64,000 nt of DNA from Zeugodacus cucurbitae (taxonomy: Eukaryota > Arthropoda > Insecta > Diptera > Tephritidae): the NCBI RefSeq assembly GCF_028554725.1, contig NC_071668.1:15855501-15919500 (forward strand). The letters run 5' to 3'. The notes under the pieces were generated by a model. It saw nothing but the letters and a program-made list of their open reading frames with translations, ran no database searches and was not told the DNA's origin. The position numbers were made by a program, and so were the translations under genes. This document shows positions 1 through 10,311 of this stretch, piece by piece; within the stretch, counting starts at the first letter, position 1; every line of letters begins with the position of its first letter.

Positions 1-1183
1 TAAAAAAATTAAAAAATATACATAAATTAAAAAAATTATTTAAAAAAAAAATTAATTCAATAAAAATTATAAAAACATAAAATCAATTTTTTTTTCGTAA
101 ATTATACCATTTTTCACAGTTGTTGTTTGTTATATCCAAAGATTCCGTAAACTATTTGTGTATAAATATATATGTAACTAATTAAATAATTTTTAATAAT
201 ACTTAGTAATATATGTATGTACATACGAAATTTGTATTAGTTCTATTATTTAATAAAGTGTGCTATTGAACTTAGGCGCGCGTGTAAAACGAAAAAACAA
301 ACACAAACAAATTGTAATAATTAGTTTTGCCTTGTAATTGCTCACTTGTTGCGCACTGCAATTAAATTCATTATTCTTTCAATATTTACTTTAATTAAAT
401 TTATTGTACAATAAAACAAAAAATAAGACAACCACACAAAAAAAACAGAAACTAAACTTTACGTAAATACGTACTTAAGTACAATAGTTAACACTTAAGT
501 GCGCTTATAGCATGTGCCATTGGGCTTTTACTAAACAACAACAACAAGAATAACAAAAAATTCGTTGCACTTGATTTATGAATTAGGTCTGCGCGGCCAA
601 TTACATGATTTCTTAATTGCTTTTATAAAAAAAGACACGAAGTGTTATATAAAAACTAAAAACCACACAACCGATGAATAAACAAAACTTACTTATGTAT
701 GTAATTACACCCTTAGCACATGCTGTCATCAACTTACACATATAACTGTGACTTAACATATAAATTCTTTCGTTTGCGCACATAAAATGTTTTGCAAAGC
801 CATATACAGATGTACTTATGTACACGCATACTTATAAGTAACATATATTTTAGTTATATAGTATATATATATATTTGTTAGAAAACAAAACTTGCAAATA
901 TATAAGATGTTAATGACAATATTACATTCAAATTGATATGAAAATTGTTATGTAGTTGTAATTATTCTTAAATATAAATTGTAAAAAGTTTTGCGAAAAT
1001 TTCTTGAATAAACTGAAGCGAACAATAAAAATTAAAAAAAATATATATACATATGTATTTTCTTTTATTATTAATATGATATTTATAGAACAACTACAAC
1101 AGAATATAAAGAATCTGCCATCGATGGGACTCCTTAAAATATAAACAAATTTGACCTCACGTGCCATAAAAAACTATAAAGAA
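1..1183. other. AT-rich intergenic DNA, no gene recognised
   Basis: Very AT-rich sequence with many short A and T runs and the ACATATGTATGTA-type simple sequence common in higher flies. Reading frames here are short and low-complexity, with no recognisable domain. Near the right end (about 1140-1165) a TGACCTCACGTG motif appears; it recurs right of the two repeats that follow, so those repeats probably inserted into one TGACCT-rich tract. The left part could belong to the 3' side of a gene outside the window, but nothing shows this. Confidence 0.6.
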
Positions 1184-2345
1184 CAAGTAAGGGGAGGCTA
1201 AGTTCGGGTGCAACCGAACATTTTATACTCTCGCAATTTATTTATTTAACTTTATTAATATTTATAATACACAATTTGAAACACATATTCGTCATATATA
1301 TTGCATAAAGTCCATTGAAAGTTGGAAACCATAATATTAGGTTAGAAGCACCGAGGCCCTCGTCTTCGATATATGGGGTCTTAAAAACCTATGGTCCGAT
1401 TTCGGCGATTTTTAGAATGGGGCTGCCACACTATTAACATAGTATTTGTGCAAAGCTCTGCACCGATATCTTCACTAGTGCTTACTTTATATATTGTAAA
1501 GTAAGCGATTCAGATAGTCTTCTAAGTTCTGGTATATAGGAAGTAGGCGCGGTTGTGAAGCGATTTGGCCTATTTTCACAACATATCATTGTGATGTAAG
1601 GAAACTATTACAAACCAAGTTTCATTGAAATCGGTCGAGTAGTTCCTGAGATATGGTTTTTGACCCATAAGTGGGCGACGCCACGCCCATTTTCCATTTT
1701 GTAAAAAAATCTGAGTGCAGCTTTCATCTGCCATTTCTTATGTAAAATTTAGTGTTTCTGACGTTTTTCATTAGTTAGTTAACCCACTTTTAGTAATTTT
1801 CAACCTAACCTTTGTATGGGAGGGGGGCGTGGTTATTATCCGATTTCTGTAATTTTTGGGCTGTATAAGGAAATGGCTGAAAAAAATGACTGCAGAAAGT
1901 TTGGTTTATATAGCTCTATTGGTTTGCGAGATATATACAAAAAAATTACATCCAAGTATGCCCTTTCATAGTGCGATCCTTCATACCAAATTTTACGTCC
2001 ATAGCTTTATTTATAGCTTAGTTATGGCACTTTAAGTTTTTTCGGTTTTCGCCATTTTGTGGGCGTGGCAGTGGTCTGATTACGCCCATTTTCGAACTTA
2101 ACCTTCTTATGGTGCCAAGAAATACGTCTTCCAAGTTTCATCAAGATATCTTAATTTTTACTCAAGTTACAGCTTGCACAGACGGACGGACGGACAGACA
2201 GACATTCGGATTTGAACTCCACTCTTCACCCTGATCACTTTGGTATTTAAAACCCTATATCTAACTCGTTTAGTTTTGGGTGTTACAAACAACCGTTATG
2301 TGAACAAAACTGTAATACTCTCTTTATCAACTTTTGTTGCGAGAG
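1184..2345. mobile_element. Hairpin-ended dispersed repeat, copy 1 (non-autonomous)
   Basis: Starts with CAAGTAAGG and a short palindrome (GTTCGG, loop, CCGAAC), followed at once by TATACTCTCGCAA. It ends with the inverse, TTGCGAGAG followed by TATAA. The interior has runs of GGGCGTGG and CAGACGGACGGACGGACAGA, which I recognise from dispersed repeats in fly genomes. There is no transposase or reverse-transcriptase frame. The 3' end can fold: ATACTCTC and GCAAC pair with GTTGC and GAGAGTAT. Class is uncertain; the ends suggest a non-autonomous DNA element. Confidence 0.65.
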
Positions 2346-2350
2346 TATAA

Positions 2351-3314
2351 CAAAGGCTATGCTCGGGTGCAACCGAACATTTTATACTCTCGCAATTTAT
2401 TGACTTAATTTTATAAAGATAACACAATTCTACCCATATATTCGGCATAAAGTTCAATAGAATAACGAAAATCATCATAAATATTATATGGGGACTGAAG
2501 TAATTTCTAAACCGATTTCACTCGTTTTCACCACCAAGATGGGATCTGGGGGAAGTTATGACCCGATTTTAAGCATTTTTGGTACAGAGACAAACTTTTA
2601 TAAGAAAAAAATTCAGAGGGAATGAATTACATTAAAATATCTGAGAGATTTACCTATATTTTCGGTGAAAAAATTACCCTTAGGCACTGAGTTCTTCATG
2701 TTCTATATCAGGGGCCTTGAAAAGTCATGGTCCGATTTTGACAATTTTTCCACAACTGATGTCACAGCTCAAATACAGTATTTGTGTAAAGTTTTATTCC
2801 GCTAGCTTCATTGGTTCCTTATGTATACATTATAAAGTGAACGAATCAGAAGAATTCAAAATTGAGTTATATGGGAAGTATGCGTGGTTTTGATCTGCTT
2901 TCCATATTCCACCTGTGTCATGAGGGTGTCAAGAAAGTGTTATATTTTTTTTATTTCATTGAAATCGGTCGATATGATTTTTGACGCATAAGTGAGCGAC
3001 GCCACGCCCATTTTCCATTTTGTAAAAAAATCTCAGTGCAGCTTCCTTCTGCCATTTTTTATGTAAACTTTGGGGCTTCTGACGTTTCATGTTAGTGAGT
3101 TAACTCACTTTTAGTCATTTTCAACCTGACCTTTGTATGGGAGGTGGACGTGGTTATTATCCGATTTCTTTAATTTTTGGACTGTATAAGGAAACGGCTA
3201 AAATAAACGACTGCAGAAAGTTTGGTTTATATAGCTTTATTGGTTTGCAAGATATATACAAAAACGCCTATTTGGGGCGTTATGTGAAGAAAACTATAAT
3301 ACTCTGTGCGAGAG
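2351..3314. mobile_element. Hairpin-ended dispersed repeat, copy 2, abutting copy 1
   Basis: Same family and orientation as the preceding repeat, about 960 bp, separated from it only by TATAA (2346-2350) and followed by another TATAA (3315-3319). The start is degenerate (CAAAGG in place of CAAGTAAGG) but the GCTCGGGTGCAACCGAAC hairpin and ACTCTCGCAA remain. It lacks the CAGACGGACGG run, and the last part is shortened to CTGTGCGAGAG. The short open frame near its right end is repeat sequence, not a gene. Confidence 0.65.
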
Positions 3315-3319
3315 TATAA

Positions 3320-3810
3320 AAACCTCACGTAGCACCTCAAGTTGTAAACAAATGTCATTGGCCCCTATCAGATGTAAACAAACTTGACAACACGTGACCT
3401 CTCTAAATGTAAAAAAAAAAAACCTGGCAAAGATCATTGACCGTTTCCTTTAGCGCTAGCTTGATCTCGTCTGACTCCTAGCTTTATCACTACCGACCTC
3501 CTGCTAGACATCACTTGACCTCTAAAAATAAAATAATAATATAAACAGACCTGACCTCACGTTACCCATTAACATTTAAACAAATTTAAACCTCAGCAAA
3601 AACCTCACAAAAGTTATCTGACACATCGAAATGTAAACAAAATTGACCTAGCAAAATAGAAACAAATTTAACCTAACTATATAAATTAAATTGTTTACAA
3701 ACTAGACATCACCTTCCCGAAAATGTAGACCAATTGTTCCCATGTGACCCTTAAAATTTTAACCAAACCTGGCTTCATTTGATCTTTCAGAATATAAATA
3801 AACCTTACAG
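3320..3810. repeat. Degenerate TGACCT / GTAAACAAA tract
   Basis: About 490 bp in which TGACCT or ACCTCACGTG-like words alternate with ATGTAAACAAA-like words at irregular spacing of roughly 25-45 bp. A further unit lies left of the two inserted repeats near 1140-1165, so the original tract was probably continuous. It reads as a decayed minisatellite. TGACCT is the complement of the AGGTCA half-site used by nuclear receptors, but the spacing is irregular and any regulatory role is speculation. Confidence 0.5.
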
Positions 3811-3900
3811 AAATTAGAGGTCGAGAAGGAGAAGGATGAAGTGAAGCTAGAGGTCAAGCCTGGTATCAAAGAAGGTGAAATTTGCCATTCATTAATTTGA
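3811..3900 (+). other. Possible orphan exon remnant
   Basis: A 29-codon open stretch directly after CCTTACAG, which resembles a splice acceptor, closed by TGA at 3898-3900. It translates to a lysine- and glutamate-rich peptide with two LEV repeats and a VKPGIKEGE segment. Its codon use (GAG, AAG, GTC) looks coding, unlike the AT-rich surroundings. I cannot name the source gene. It could be the last piece of an exon, a captured fragment, or chance. Confidence 0.25.
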
Positions 3901-4455
3901 GATTTTCTCAAAAGGTCTCGATAAAGGGTTTATAATAACTAGTAACAAATGGGTTTTATGTTTGAAATTCCGCTTGGGCACTATTTTATTATTTTCGTGT
4001 ACTGTTATATCGACCTAGTGATGGTTTGTGGTTTGGGTAGCTCTGATACTGCTTTGCCGATACCTTTATATTTGTAGTCTGCTTTGTCGACAGACAAAAC
4101 TATAAAAATACCACAACGGAAATTTAAATGCATTAAAATGTTTGTATTACTACAGCCAATATTTAATGATCTTCCAAATTCAAAATTTAACGTAAACATT
4201 TTTAAATATTAACCATATTTTAAAATTTTCTCAACTTATATTCATTGCAAATATGTATATTGAAACACCGAAATTCTAAATAAATAAATAAATAATTTGA
4301 TCATTTTATATATTTTCAGTCTCTTTTGATTGTACATGATATTTTCTCTACAAACTAATTTAAATTGTTAAATCTTAAAAATTTAGGTAACAACTCACGA
4401 CTATGATACTGAAATTTTACATTAATGTAGAGATCTATTTCTATAATAAATTAGT
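3901..4455. other. Spacer and 3' untranslated flank of hsp70 copy 1
   Basis: The part from about 4290 to 4455 matches the DNA downstream of the other hsp70 copies and is the likely AU-rich 3' UTR (minus strand), containing ATTTA-type sequence. I see no canonical AATAAA on the minus strand close to the stop. Left of about 4290 similarity to the other units stops, at a short AAATAAATAAAT run, so this is the outer edge of the amplified unit. The rest shows no gene I can support. Confidence 0.55.
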
Positions 4456-6366
4456 TTAATCTACTTCTTCAACAGTGGGTCCAGTATGTCCACCATTGAA
4501 TCCGCCCGCTTGTTGACCACAAGACGCTCCTTGTGCACCACCGCTATGCAGTTTTGTCATTAGTGGTGTACAAAGTTTGGTGAGGGTGTTCATTTTGTCC
4601 TCGTACTCTTCTTTGTCGGCCAACGAGTTGGCATCGAGCCACTTGATGATGTCATCACAAGCCTTCAACGCTTCACTCTTCTCCTGAGCACTCAATTTAT
4701 CACCAGCACCGTCCAACGCTTGCTTCACGCCAAACACATAACTCTCCAAGTTATTTCTTGCCGCGATCTTATTGCGTTGTCGTTCATCTTCTTCGGCATA
4801 ACGTTCCGCCTCGTTCACCATACGATCGATTTCGGATTGTGAAAGACGTCCTTTGTCGTTCTTGATGGTGATGTTCTTGGCATTGCCTGAACTCATTTCC
4901 TTCGCTGTTACGTTCAGAATACCATTGGCGTCCAGATCAAAGGTTACCTCAATCTGTGGCACTCCACGTGGTGCAGGGGGTATGCCGGACAAATCGAAGG
5001 TACCGAGTCGATTGTTATCCTTGGTCATCACACGTTCACCCTCATACACTTGGATTGTGACACCAGGTTGGTTGTCGGAGTATGTTGAGAATGTCTGAGT
5101 TTGTTTGCATGGAATTCGGCAATTTCGTTCAATGATCTTCGTCATAACACCACCAGCCGTTTCGATACCCAAAGACAATGGTGCTACGTCGACCAACAGC
5201 ACATCCTGAATTTCACTGCTCTTGTCACCACTTAGGATAGCAGCTTGAACGGCTGCACCATATGCAACCGCCTCATCCGGATTGATTGAGAGATTCAGAC
5301 TCTTGCCACAGAAGAACGACTGTAGTAGACTTTGTACCTTTGGAATACGCGTGGAACCACCGACCAATACGATGTCATGTATCTGATTTTTATCCATCTT
5401 CGCGTCTTTCAACGCTTTCTCTACTGGATCCAACGTCTGACGGAATAGATCGGCACACAATTCTTCAAAACGGGCTCGTGACACTTTCGTGTAAAAGTCA
5501 ACTCCTTCGAATAGTGCATCAACTTCGATGGTGGCTTCGGTGCTCGATGACAATGTACGTTTCGCTCGTTCAGCTGCTGTACGTAGACGACGTAATGCTC
5601 TTGGATTCGAACGCAGATCCTTTTTGTACTTTCGTTTGAACTCATCAGCCAAGTGTGTAACCAGTCGGTTGTCGAAGTCTTCACCACCAAGATGTGTGTC
5701 ACCAGCAGTTGCACGCACTTCGAACAATGAGCCCTCGTCAATGGTCAAGATGGAGACATCAAAAGTACCACCGCCCAAATCGAAGATCAGAACATTACGT
5801 TCACCTTTCAGATTCTTATCCAGACCGTAAGCTAAGGCGGCTGCTGTGGGTTCATTTATGATTCGCAGAACATTCAAACCAGCAATACGACCGGCATCCT
5901 TTGTGGCCTGTCTCTGTGAGTCATTGAAGTAAGCTGGTACTGTGATGACGGCGTCTGTCACTGTTGTGCCCAGATATGCCTCAGCGGTCTCCTTCATTTT
6001 GGTCAATACCATTGACGAGATTTCTTCTGGTGCAAAGCGTTTGTTCTCCCCTTTGTACTCCACACTGATTTTTGGTTTGCCACCATCGCTCACCACTTTG
6101 AAAGGCCAATGTTTGACATCTTCCATAATTTTCGGATCGTCATACTTGCGTCCAATCAATCGCTTCGCGTCGAATACTGTGTTCTTTGGATTCATGGCCA
6201 CCTGGTTCTTTGCCGCATCGCCAATGAGTCGCTCCGAATCTGTGAAGGCAACATAACTGGGTGTTGTGCGGTTGCCTTGGTCGTTGGCGATGATCTCCAC
6301 TTTGCCGTGTTGGAAGACACCAACACACGAGTATGTTGTTCCCAAATCAATACCGATTGCTACCAT
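4456..6366 (-). CDS. hsp70: Heat shock protein 70, copy 1 (636 aa, intact)
   Basis: ATP-dependent cytosolic chaperone that binds exposed hydrophobic peptides in unfolded proteins, working with J-domain proteins and exchange factors. The nucleotide-binding domain spans about residues 1-383: phosphate-1 loop IGIDLGTTYSCVGVF (4-18), Lys68, the NEPTAAA segment (171-177), phosphate-2 IFDLGGGTFDVSIL (194-207) and adenosine motif VLVGGSTRIPKVQ (333-345). The hydrophobic linker is near 388-394, followed by the substrate-binding domain, lid and the C-terminal EEVD that docks TPR co-chaperones. There is no intron, as usual for stress-inducible fly hsp70, and the length is close to Drosophila Hsp70. The ATG is preceded by TCAAA, a good fly start context. 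This copy alone has Ile573 where the others have Thr. Confidence 0.98.
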   Translation of the reverse strand: MVAIGIDLGTTYSCVGVFQHGKVEIIANDQGNRTTPSYVAFTDSERLIGDAAKNQVAMNPKNTVFDAKRLIGRKYDDPKIMEDVKHWPFKVVSDGGKPKISVEYKGENKRFAPEEISSMVLTKMKETAEAYLGTTVTDAVITVPAYFNDSQRQATKDAGRIAGLNVLRIINEPTAAALAYGLDKNLKGERNVLIFDLGGGTFDVSILTIDEGSLFEVRATAGDTHLGGEDFDNRLVTHLADEFKRKYKKDLRSNPRALRRLRTAAERAKRTLSSSTEATIEVDALFEGVDFYTKVSRARFEELCADLFRQTLDPVEKALKDAKMDKNQIHDIVLVGGSTRIPKVQSLLQSFFCGKSLNLSINPDEAVAYGAAVQAAILSGDKSSEIQDVLLVDVAPLSLGIETAGGVMTKIIERNCRIPCKQTQTFSTYSDNQPGVTIQVYEGERVMTKDNNRLGTFDLSGIPPAPRGVPQIEVTFDLDANGILNVTAKEMSSGNAKNITIKNDKGRLSQSEIDRMVNEAERYAEEDERQRNKIAARNNLESYVFGVKQALDGAGDKLSAQEKSEALKACDDIIKWLDANSLADKEEYEDKMNTLTKLCTPLMTKLHSGGAQGASCGQQAGGFNGGHTGPTVEEVD

Positions 6367-6528
6367 TTTGACTTGTGGTTTTCTTATACTTATTCTTCAG
6401 TAGAAACTTTTTAATACTATACTTTTTAAAACTTTTAAAATTATTTATATCACTTTGTGTGTTAAAAACACTTTCACGTTTGTTTATTACAATCTCTTGA
6501 AGAGTTGTTTATACTTTGCTTGCTTATT

Positions 6529-6666
6529 GAATTCTGAAACGAAGAGCATTCACGGCTGGTATTTATACCAAAATCACTCTTCACCGAATATTCCGGATGC
6601 TCTTTCTCGAAATTTCCTCTGCAATTCACTAGTTGGGTGGAAATTTCTATGCGCATTGTCGCTCTC
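6529..6666 (-). promoter_or_regulatory. Heat-shock promoter of hsp70 copy 1
   Basis: Read on the minus strand: a GAGAG site (6662-6666), then HSE dimers GAAATTTC (6640-6647), GAAATTTC (6609-6616) and GAATATTC (6586-6593), TATAAATA (6560-6567), and about 30 bp on, a start region TCAGAATTCAATAAGC (near 6529-6537). The start sequence and the spacing resemble Drosophila hsp70, where GAGA factor opens the promoter, HSF trimers bind the HSEs and polymerase pauses. The 5' UTR would be about 165 nt and A-rich. The segment between the two distal HSEs has bases that the other copies lack (TCTGCAATTC). Confidence 0.88.
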
Positions 6667-7531
6667 GCATGCTCTGCATTTATATTATTATCAATTATAC
6701 ATACAAACAAAGGTATTTCTAACTTTGTAGCCGGCAATTTAAGTATGAGAGAATCACAACAATAACTCTCTTCTCTCACAGCTGTTTAATGTCGCACAGT
6801 GGGGTTTATCAATTAATATGGTAAAACTATTATAGTTAAAATAAATAACTTTTTTACTAAAACTAAATAATAACGGTTTGTCATTAAAACATATTGGTTA
6901 TACCAATCCAAACGAGCTGAGATAATTCATCAGAAAATTTAAAAAGCTGATAAATTTTTCGTGATAAATAAATGAATTATAAGAACAAGAAATTTATTTA
7001 ATAGGAAAGCGATTACAATAAAAAAATAATTTAAAATAACTGTAAGGATTTTGATCAGCTTGTAAATTATATTTTTAATGAGTTCATTTTACTACTACAT
7101 AGGAAGCCTACGAAGAACTTGAAGAAAAGCTAATTTAAAATAATTGTTGGAAATATTTGTTCAACCAGACATCTATGTATGTATCTGTTATATACTAGGG
7201 AGAAAGTAGTATATTTCACAGAAATATGACACTGTGCTTATTTGTTTGTTACGAAAAGGAATCAAAATAAAAGAAATAATACAAAATACTCTTAAATATT
7301 ATTCTAGAAATTTTTATATTATATGTATTTACAAATGGACATTTTCATATACATATAAGAGGGATGATAGCTCAAAAATACTCAAAAAGTTGTAGATACT
7401 TTTAACGAATTACATGCATGGTTTTGTATAGTGAAGACAAAGTCTCTAGAGCTTTGAGTTCTCTTTGAAGAGTACATACTCTTTTCATAACATATTGCGC
7501 ATATAAAGGTGCATCGCACACATTTTCGGAT
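6667..7531. other. Upstream spacer shared by all units; GAGA-rich proximal part
   Basis: Next to the promoter is a second GAGA cluster (CTCTCTTCTCTCAC near 6766-6780). The rest is AT-rich DNA with short palindromes such as ATTGGTTATACCAAT (about 6893) and AGAGTACATACTCT (about 7470). No gene or mobile element is recognisable. The same sequence lies upstream of every hsp70 copy; between copies 1 and 4 the differences cluster left of about 7010. Confidence 0.6.
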
Positions 7532-8778
7532 ACATATGTATATAATACTATGCCGGCATCTGTTAGATTCTAGAACATCTAAGTATATAAGTATGTATGA
7601 ACATATGTAGGTTAAATGTAAATATGTATGTATAGACGTATTGTTATTTGCTGGGGCAAAAGAAAATTAACTTTCTTGAAATTTCTGCAATTTAACGATC
7701 ATTATTTGGATATAAAATAATAAAATATTAAAAATGATATATTATACTCAAATAAGAAATTCTTATAATCTCTTATATGTCCTAAGTTTAACAAAATAGC
7801 TCTATAGGAAGTATAGGAGGAGCCCACTCAGATAATATCAAAAATAGGAAAATGGGGTTGGTGATCGCTCCCAAACGTCAACCTTACCTTCGAGCGGTAC
7901 CCCCTATTCACTACGAACGAGGCTCTGACGACCGATGAGGCTCTGAGGCGATAGAACTTAAGCACCAACGAATTACCTAATAATCTTAAACCCTCTGATT
8001 ACCGAAACCGAAAAAATTGTGGATCAGCAGCTGATATACATACGTAATCTTATATCCAAAAGTCCCACTACCTTCGGCATGTTGGATAAAGTCTGGAGAT
8101 CCATGCATACATATGTCATATCAATCGATGTCTTCGAAAGATTATGTGGATATTCTGGTCAAACGTTATTAGTAACACAGGCCTGTGGCCCGTAACAAAA
8201 CAACTACCGATCCATATCGAAATTCGACGTCGTAAATGGAAGAGGATCGGCCACAGTTTTTTGGAATCAACTCACTTTTATTCACAAATTGTCTGATATA
8301 TTCCATATAAAGTGAAATGGAGGTTTGGAAAAACTCTTATTCGGTAAAAGAGAATAGGAGGAGTATTTCTGGATCAGGCTATGCTAGGACATTTATAATT
8401 ATAATTTGAGTCAAATTGGTTGAGCAGTATTAACCTAAAAGTAGGCTATAAGACGCGTCTCATTTCTGATATGAGTTAGATATAACGCTCCTGTATCATC
8501 CTTGTAGCTAAATTACACCTTCAAGTCCTAATTATTTACAATCAAAAGCTGTACTGAAATATGACTACACCTATTAAAGGACAGGTCTCCACAAACCAAA
8601 CCATATGCAAAACTCTTTCAAGTACCAAGGAACACTCGTTTTTTTTCAGATTCTGAGTTCTCAAGTTATCACTTTCATGGCAGACGGACGAACAGTTGGA
8701 AATCGCGTAATCAATTCGTGTCGTCAGTCAACAGATGTCTGTTTTTTTATTATGTTAAAAGTTTATTATAATATAACA
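7532..8778. repeat. Local tandem duplication in spacer A, left copy (1247 bp)
   Basis: Starts at ACATATGTATATAATACT and restarts with the same words at 8779. Compared with the right copy it lacks the TTA-flanked MITE, preserving its empty site (CTAAGTTTAACAAAATAG near 7783-7800), and has two internal deletions of roughly 125 and 170 bp within the reverse-transcriptase relic (around 8117 and 8259). Only spacers A and A' have this duplication. Confidence 0.85.
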
Positions 8779-9026
8779 ACATATGTATATAATACTATGC
8801 CGGCATCTGTTAGATTCTAGAACATTTAGGTATATATGTAACATATGTAGGTTAAATGTAAATATGTATGTATAGACGTATTGTTATTTGCTGGGGCAAA
8901 AGAAAATTAACGTTCTAGAAATTTCTGCAATTTAACGATCATTATTTGGAAATAAAATAATAAAATATTAAAAATGAATATTATACACAAATAAGAAATT
9001 CTTGTATGGCCTATGGCCTAAGTTTA

Positions 9027-9708
9027 AGGGAGGGGTAGGGTTTCAGCGTAAAAAAATCACTTTTTTGTGATTTTTTTATCTCAAATATCGATTAAGCAAT
9101 TTTATTCAAACCTTCTATACATTATTGAGCATAGTTTTGACTATGTTCTGTAAATTTTTCATGCAAAAATATTAAACCATTCGCCCGTGACAGAGCTTCC
9201 CCTAGGACGTCTTGAGAAAAAAATGAATCAATTTAGCGGTGTTCACTGTAACTCGGGCGGAAATTATCCGAAAATGAAAAACCATAAAAATTTAGTTAAA
9301 TTTTAAACAAATCTTCCACCCAACGTTCTCTGATTATTATTTTTTTATTTAAAAATTTTTGGCGGCCATCTAAAGTGTGAACCGTTATTTTCGACTAAAA
9401 TTTCTGCCATTTTCAGGGTGGGAAACACCCTTAATGTTAAAAAATTGTTACTAAACGTAGGGGGGAGGTATTTTATATGAAGAAAATGTGTTCAAAGTTT
9501 GAAATGAATCGGTCGAGTAGTTTTCAAATGGCAGTGCACATGGACTTCGAAAAAGTAGTTTTGAGAAAAACGCGTTTAAAGCCGTAGCTGTTAGAGTTAG
9601 AGCGTTGGAGGCCCCGAGGCTAATTAAACAATAACTTCAAGAAATGTTAAACAATAAGATAAAATAAAAAAAAACGATTTTTCGAAAGTGAAAACCCTTA
9701 CCCCGCCC
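9027..9708. mobile_element. Non-autonomous DNA transposon (MITE) with GGGGTA-type TIRs
   Basis: 682 bp, starting AGGGAGGGGTAGGGTTTC and ending in the inverse of GGGCGGGGTAAGGGTTTTC. Flanked by TTA at 9024-9026 and 9709-9711. The left tandem copy of the same block supplies the unoccupied site, so this is an insertion rather than a deletion elsewhere. Just inside the left end AAAAAATCAC and GTGATTTTTT form a strong hairpin (about 9051-9078). There is no coding potential. A 3-bp TTA target and GC-rich ends do not let me name the superfamily with confidence. Confidence 0.78.
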
Positions 9709-9975
9709 TTACTAAAAGAGCCCTATAGGAATTATAGGAGGAGCCCACTCAGCTAATATCAAAAATAGGAAAATGGGGTTGGTGATCGCTCCCCAACGTC
9801 AACCTTACCTTCGAGCGGTACCCCCTATTCTTTACGAACGAGGCTCTGACGACCGAGTAGAGGCGGTATAACTTTAGCACCAACGAATCACCTAATAATC
9901 TTAAATCCTCTGATTACCGAAACCGAAAAAATTTTGGATCAGTAGCTGATATACATACGTAATCTTATATCCAAA

Positions 9976-10311
9976 AGTCCCGCTACCTTCGGCATGTTGG
10001 ATAAAGTCTGAAAATCGACGCATACATATGTATAGGTATCCAGACGTATGAAGCTAAAAGTAATCGATTCAAGCGTGAAATTTATTGTCTTATATGGCTA
10101 TGAGACGTGGAATATTGCAGTGATTGTCTTGCAAACGCTACCATCTTTTATCAATCGATGTCTTCGAAAGATTATGTGGATATTCTGGTCCAACGTTATT
10201 AGCAACACAGGCCTGTGGCCCGTAACAAAACAACTACCGATCCATATCGAAATTCGACGTCGTAAATGGAAGAGGATCGGCAACACTTTGCGAAAACCTC
10301 ACACCGGTACT
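9976..10311 (+). pseudogene. Relic of a LINE reverse transcriptase C-terminal region
   Basis: Frame 1 reads through ATFGMLDKV, then VLYGYETWN, FINRCLRKIMWIFW, ISNTGLWPVTKQLPI and RRRKWKRIGNTLRKP. This is the conserved order after the polymerase domain in many non-LTR (LINE) proteins, which carry LYGCETW, INRCLRKI and WIGHTLRKP words. Upstream polymerase motifs are absent and the frame is broken by TGA at about 10009 and TAG near 10033, so it is dead. A shorter piece lies in the left tandem block (about 8138-8258). The family looks RTE-like, but it differs from the nearby RTE copy. Confidence 0.7.

Noticed and set aside
613..1167. 70- and 79-codon minus-strand frames
   Set aside because: Low-complexity, hydrophobic and AT-driven translations without any recognisable family or start context.
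4853..6414. Open frames of 80-117 codons on the plus strand inside the hsp70 coding sequence, repeated in every copy
   Set aside because: They are opposite-strand shadows of the conserved Hsp70 frame; codon bias of the real gene keeps them open and they show no domain.
6780..7531. Search for a tRNA, snoRNA or other small RNA gene in the shared upstream spacer
   Set aside because: The short palindromes are AT-rich and isolated; no box motifs, cloverleaf or conserved stem pattern was seen.
9051..9078. AAAAAATCAC/GTGATTTTTT hairpin considered as a transcription terminator
   Set aside because: It lies inside the left end of a MITE and moves with it; rho-independent terminators do not apply to a fly gene.
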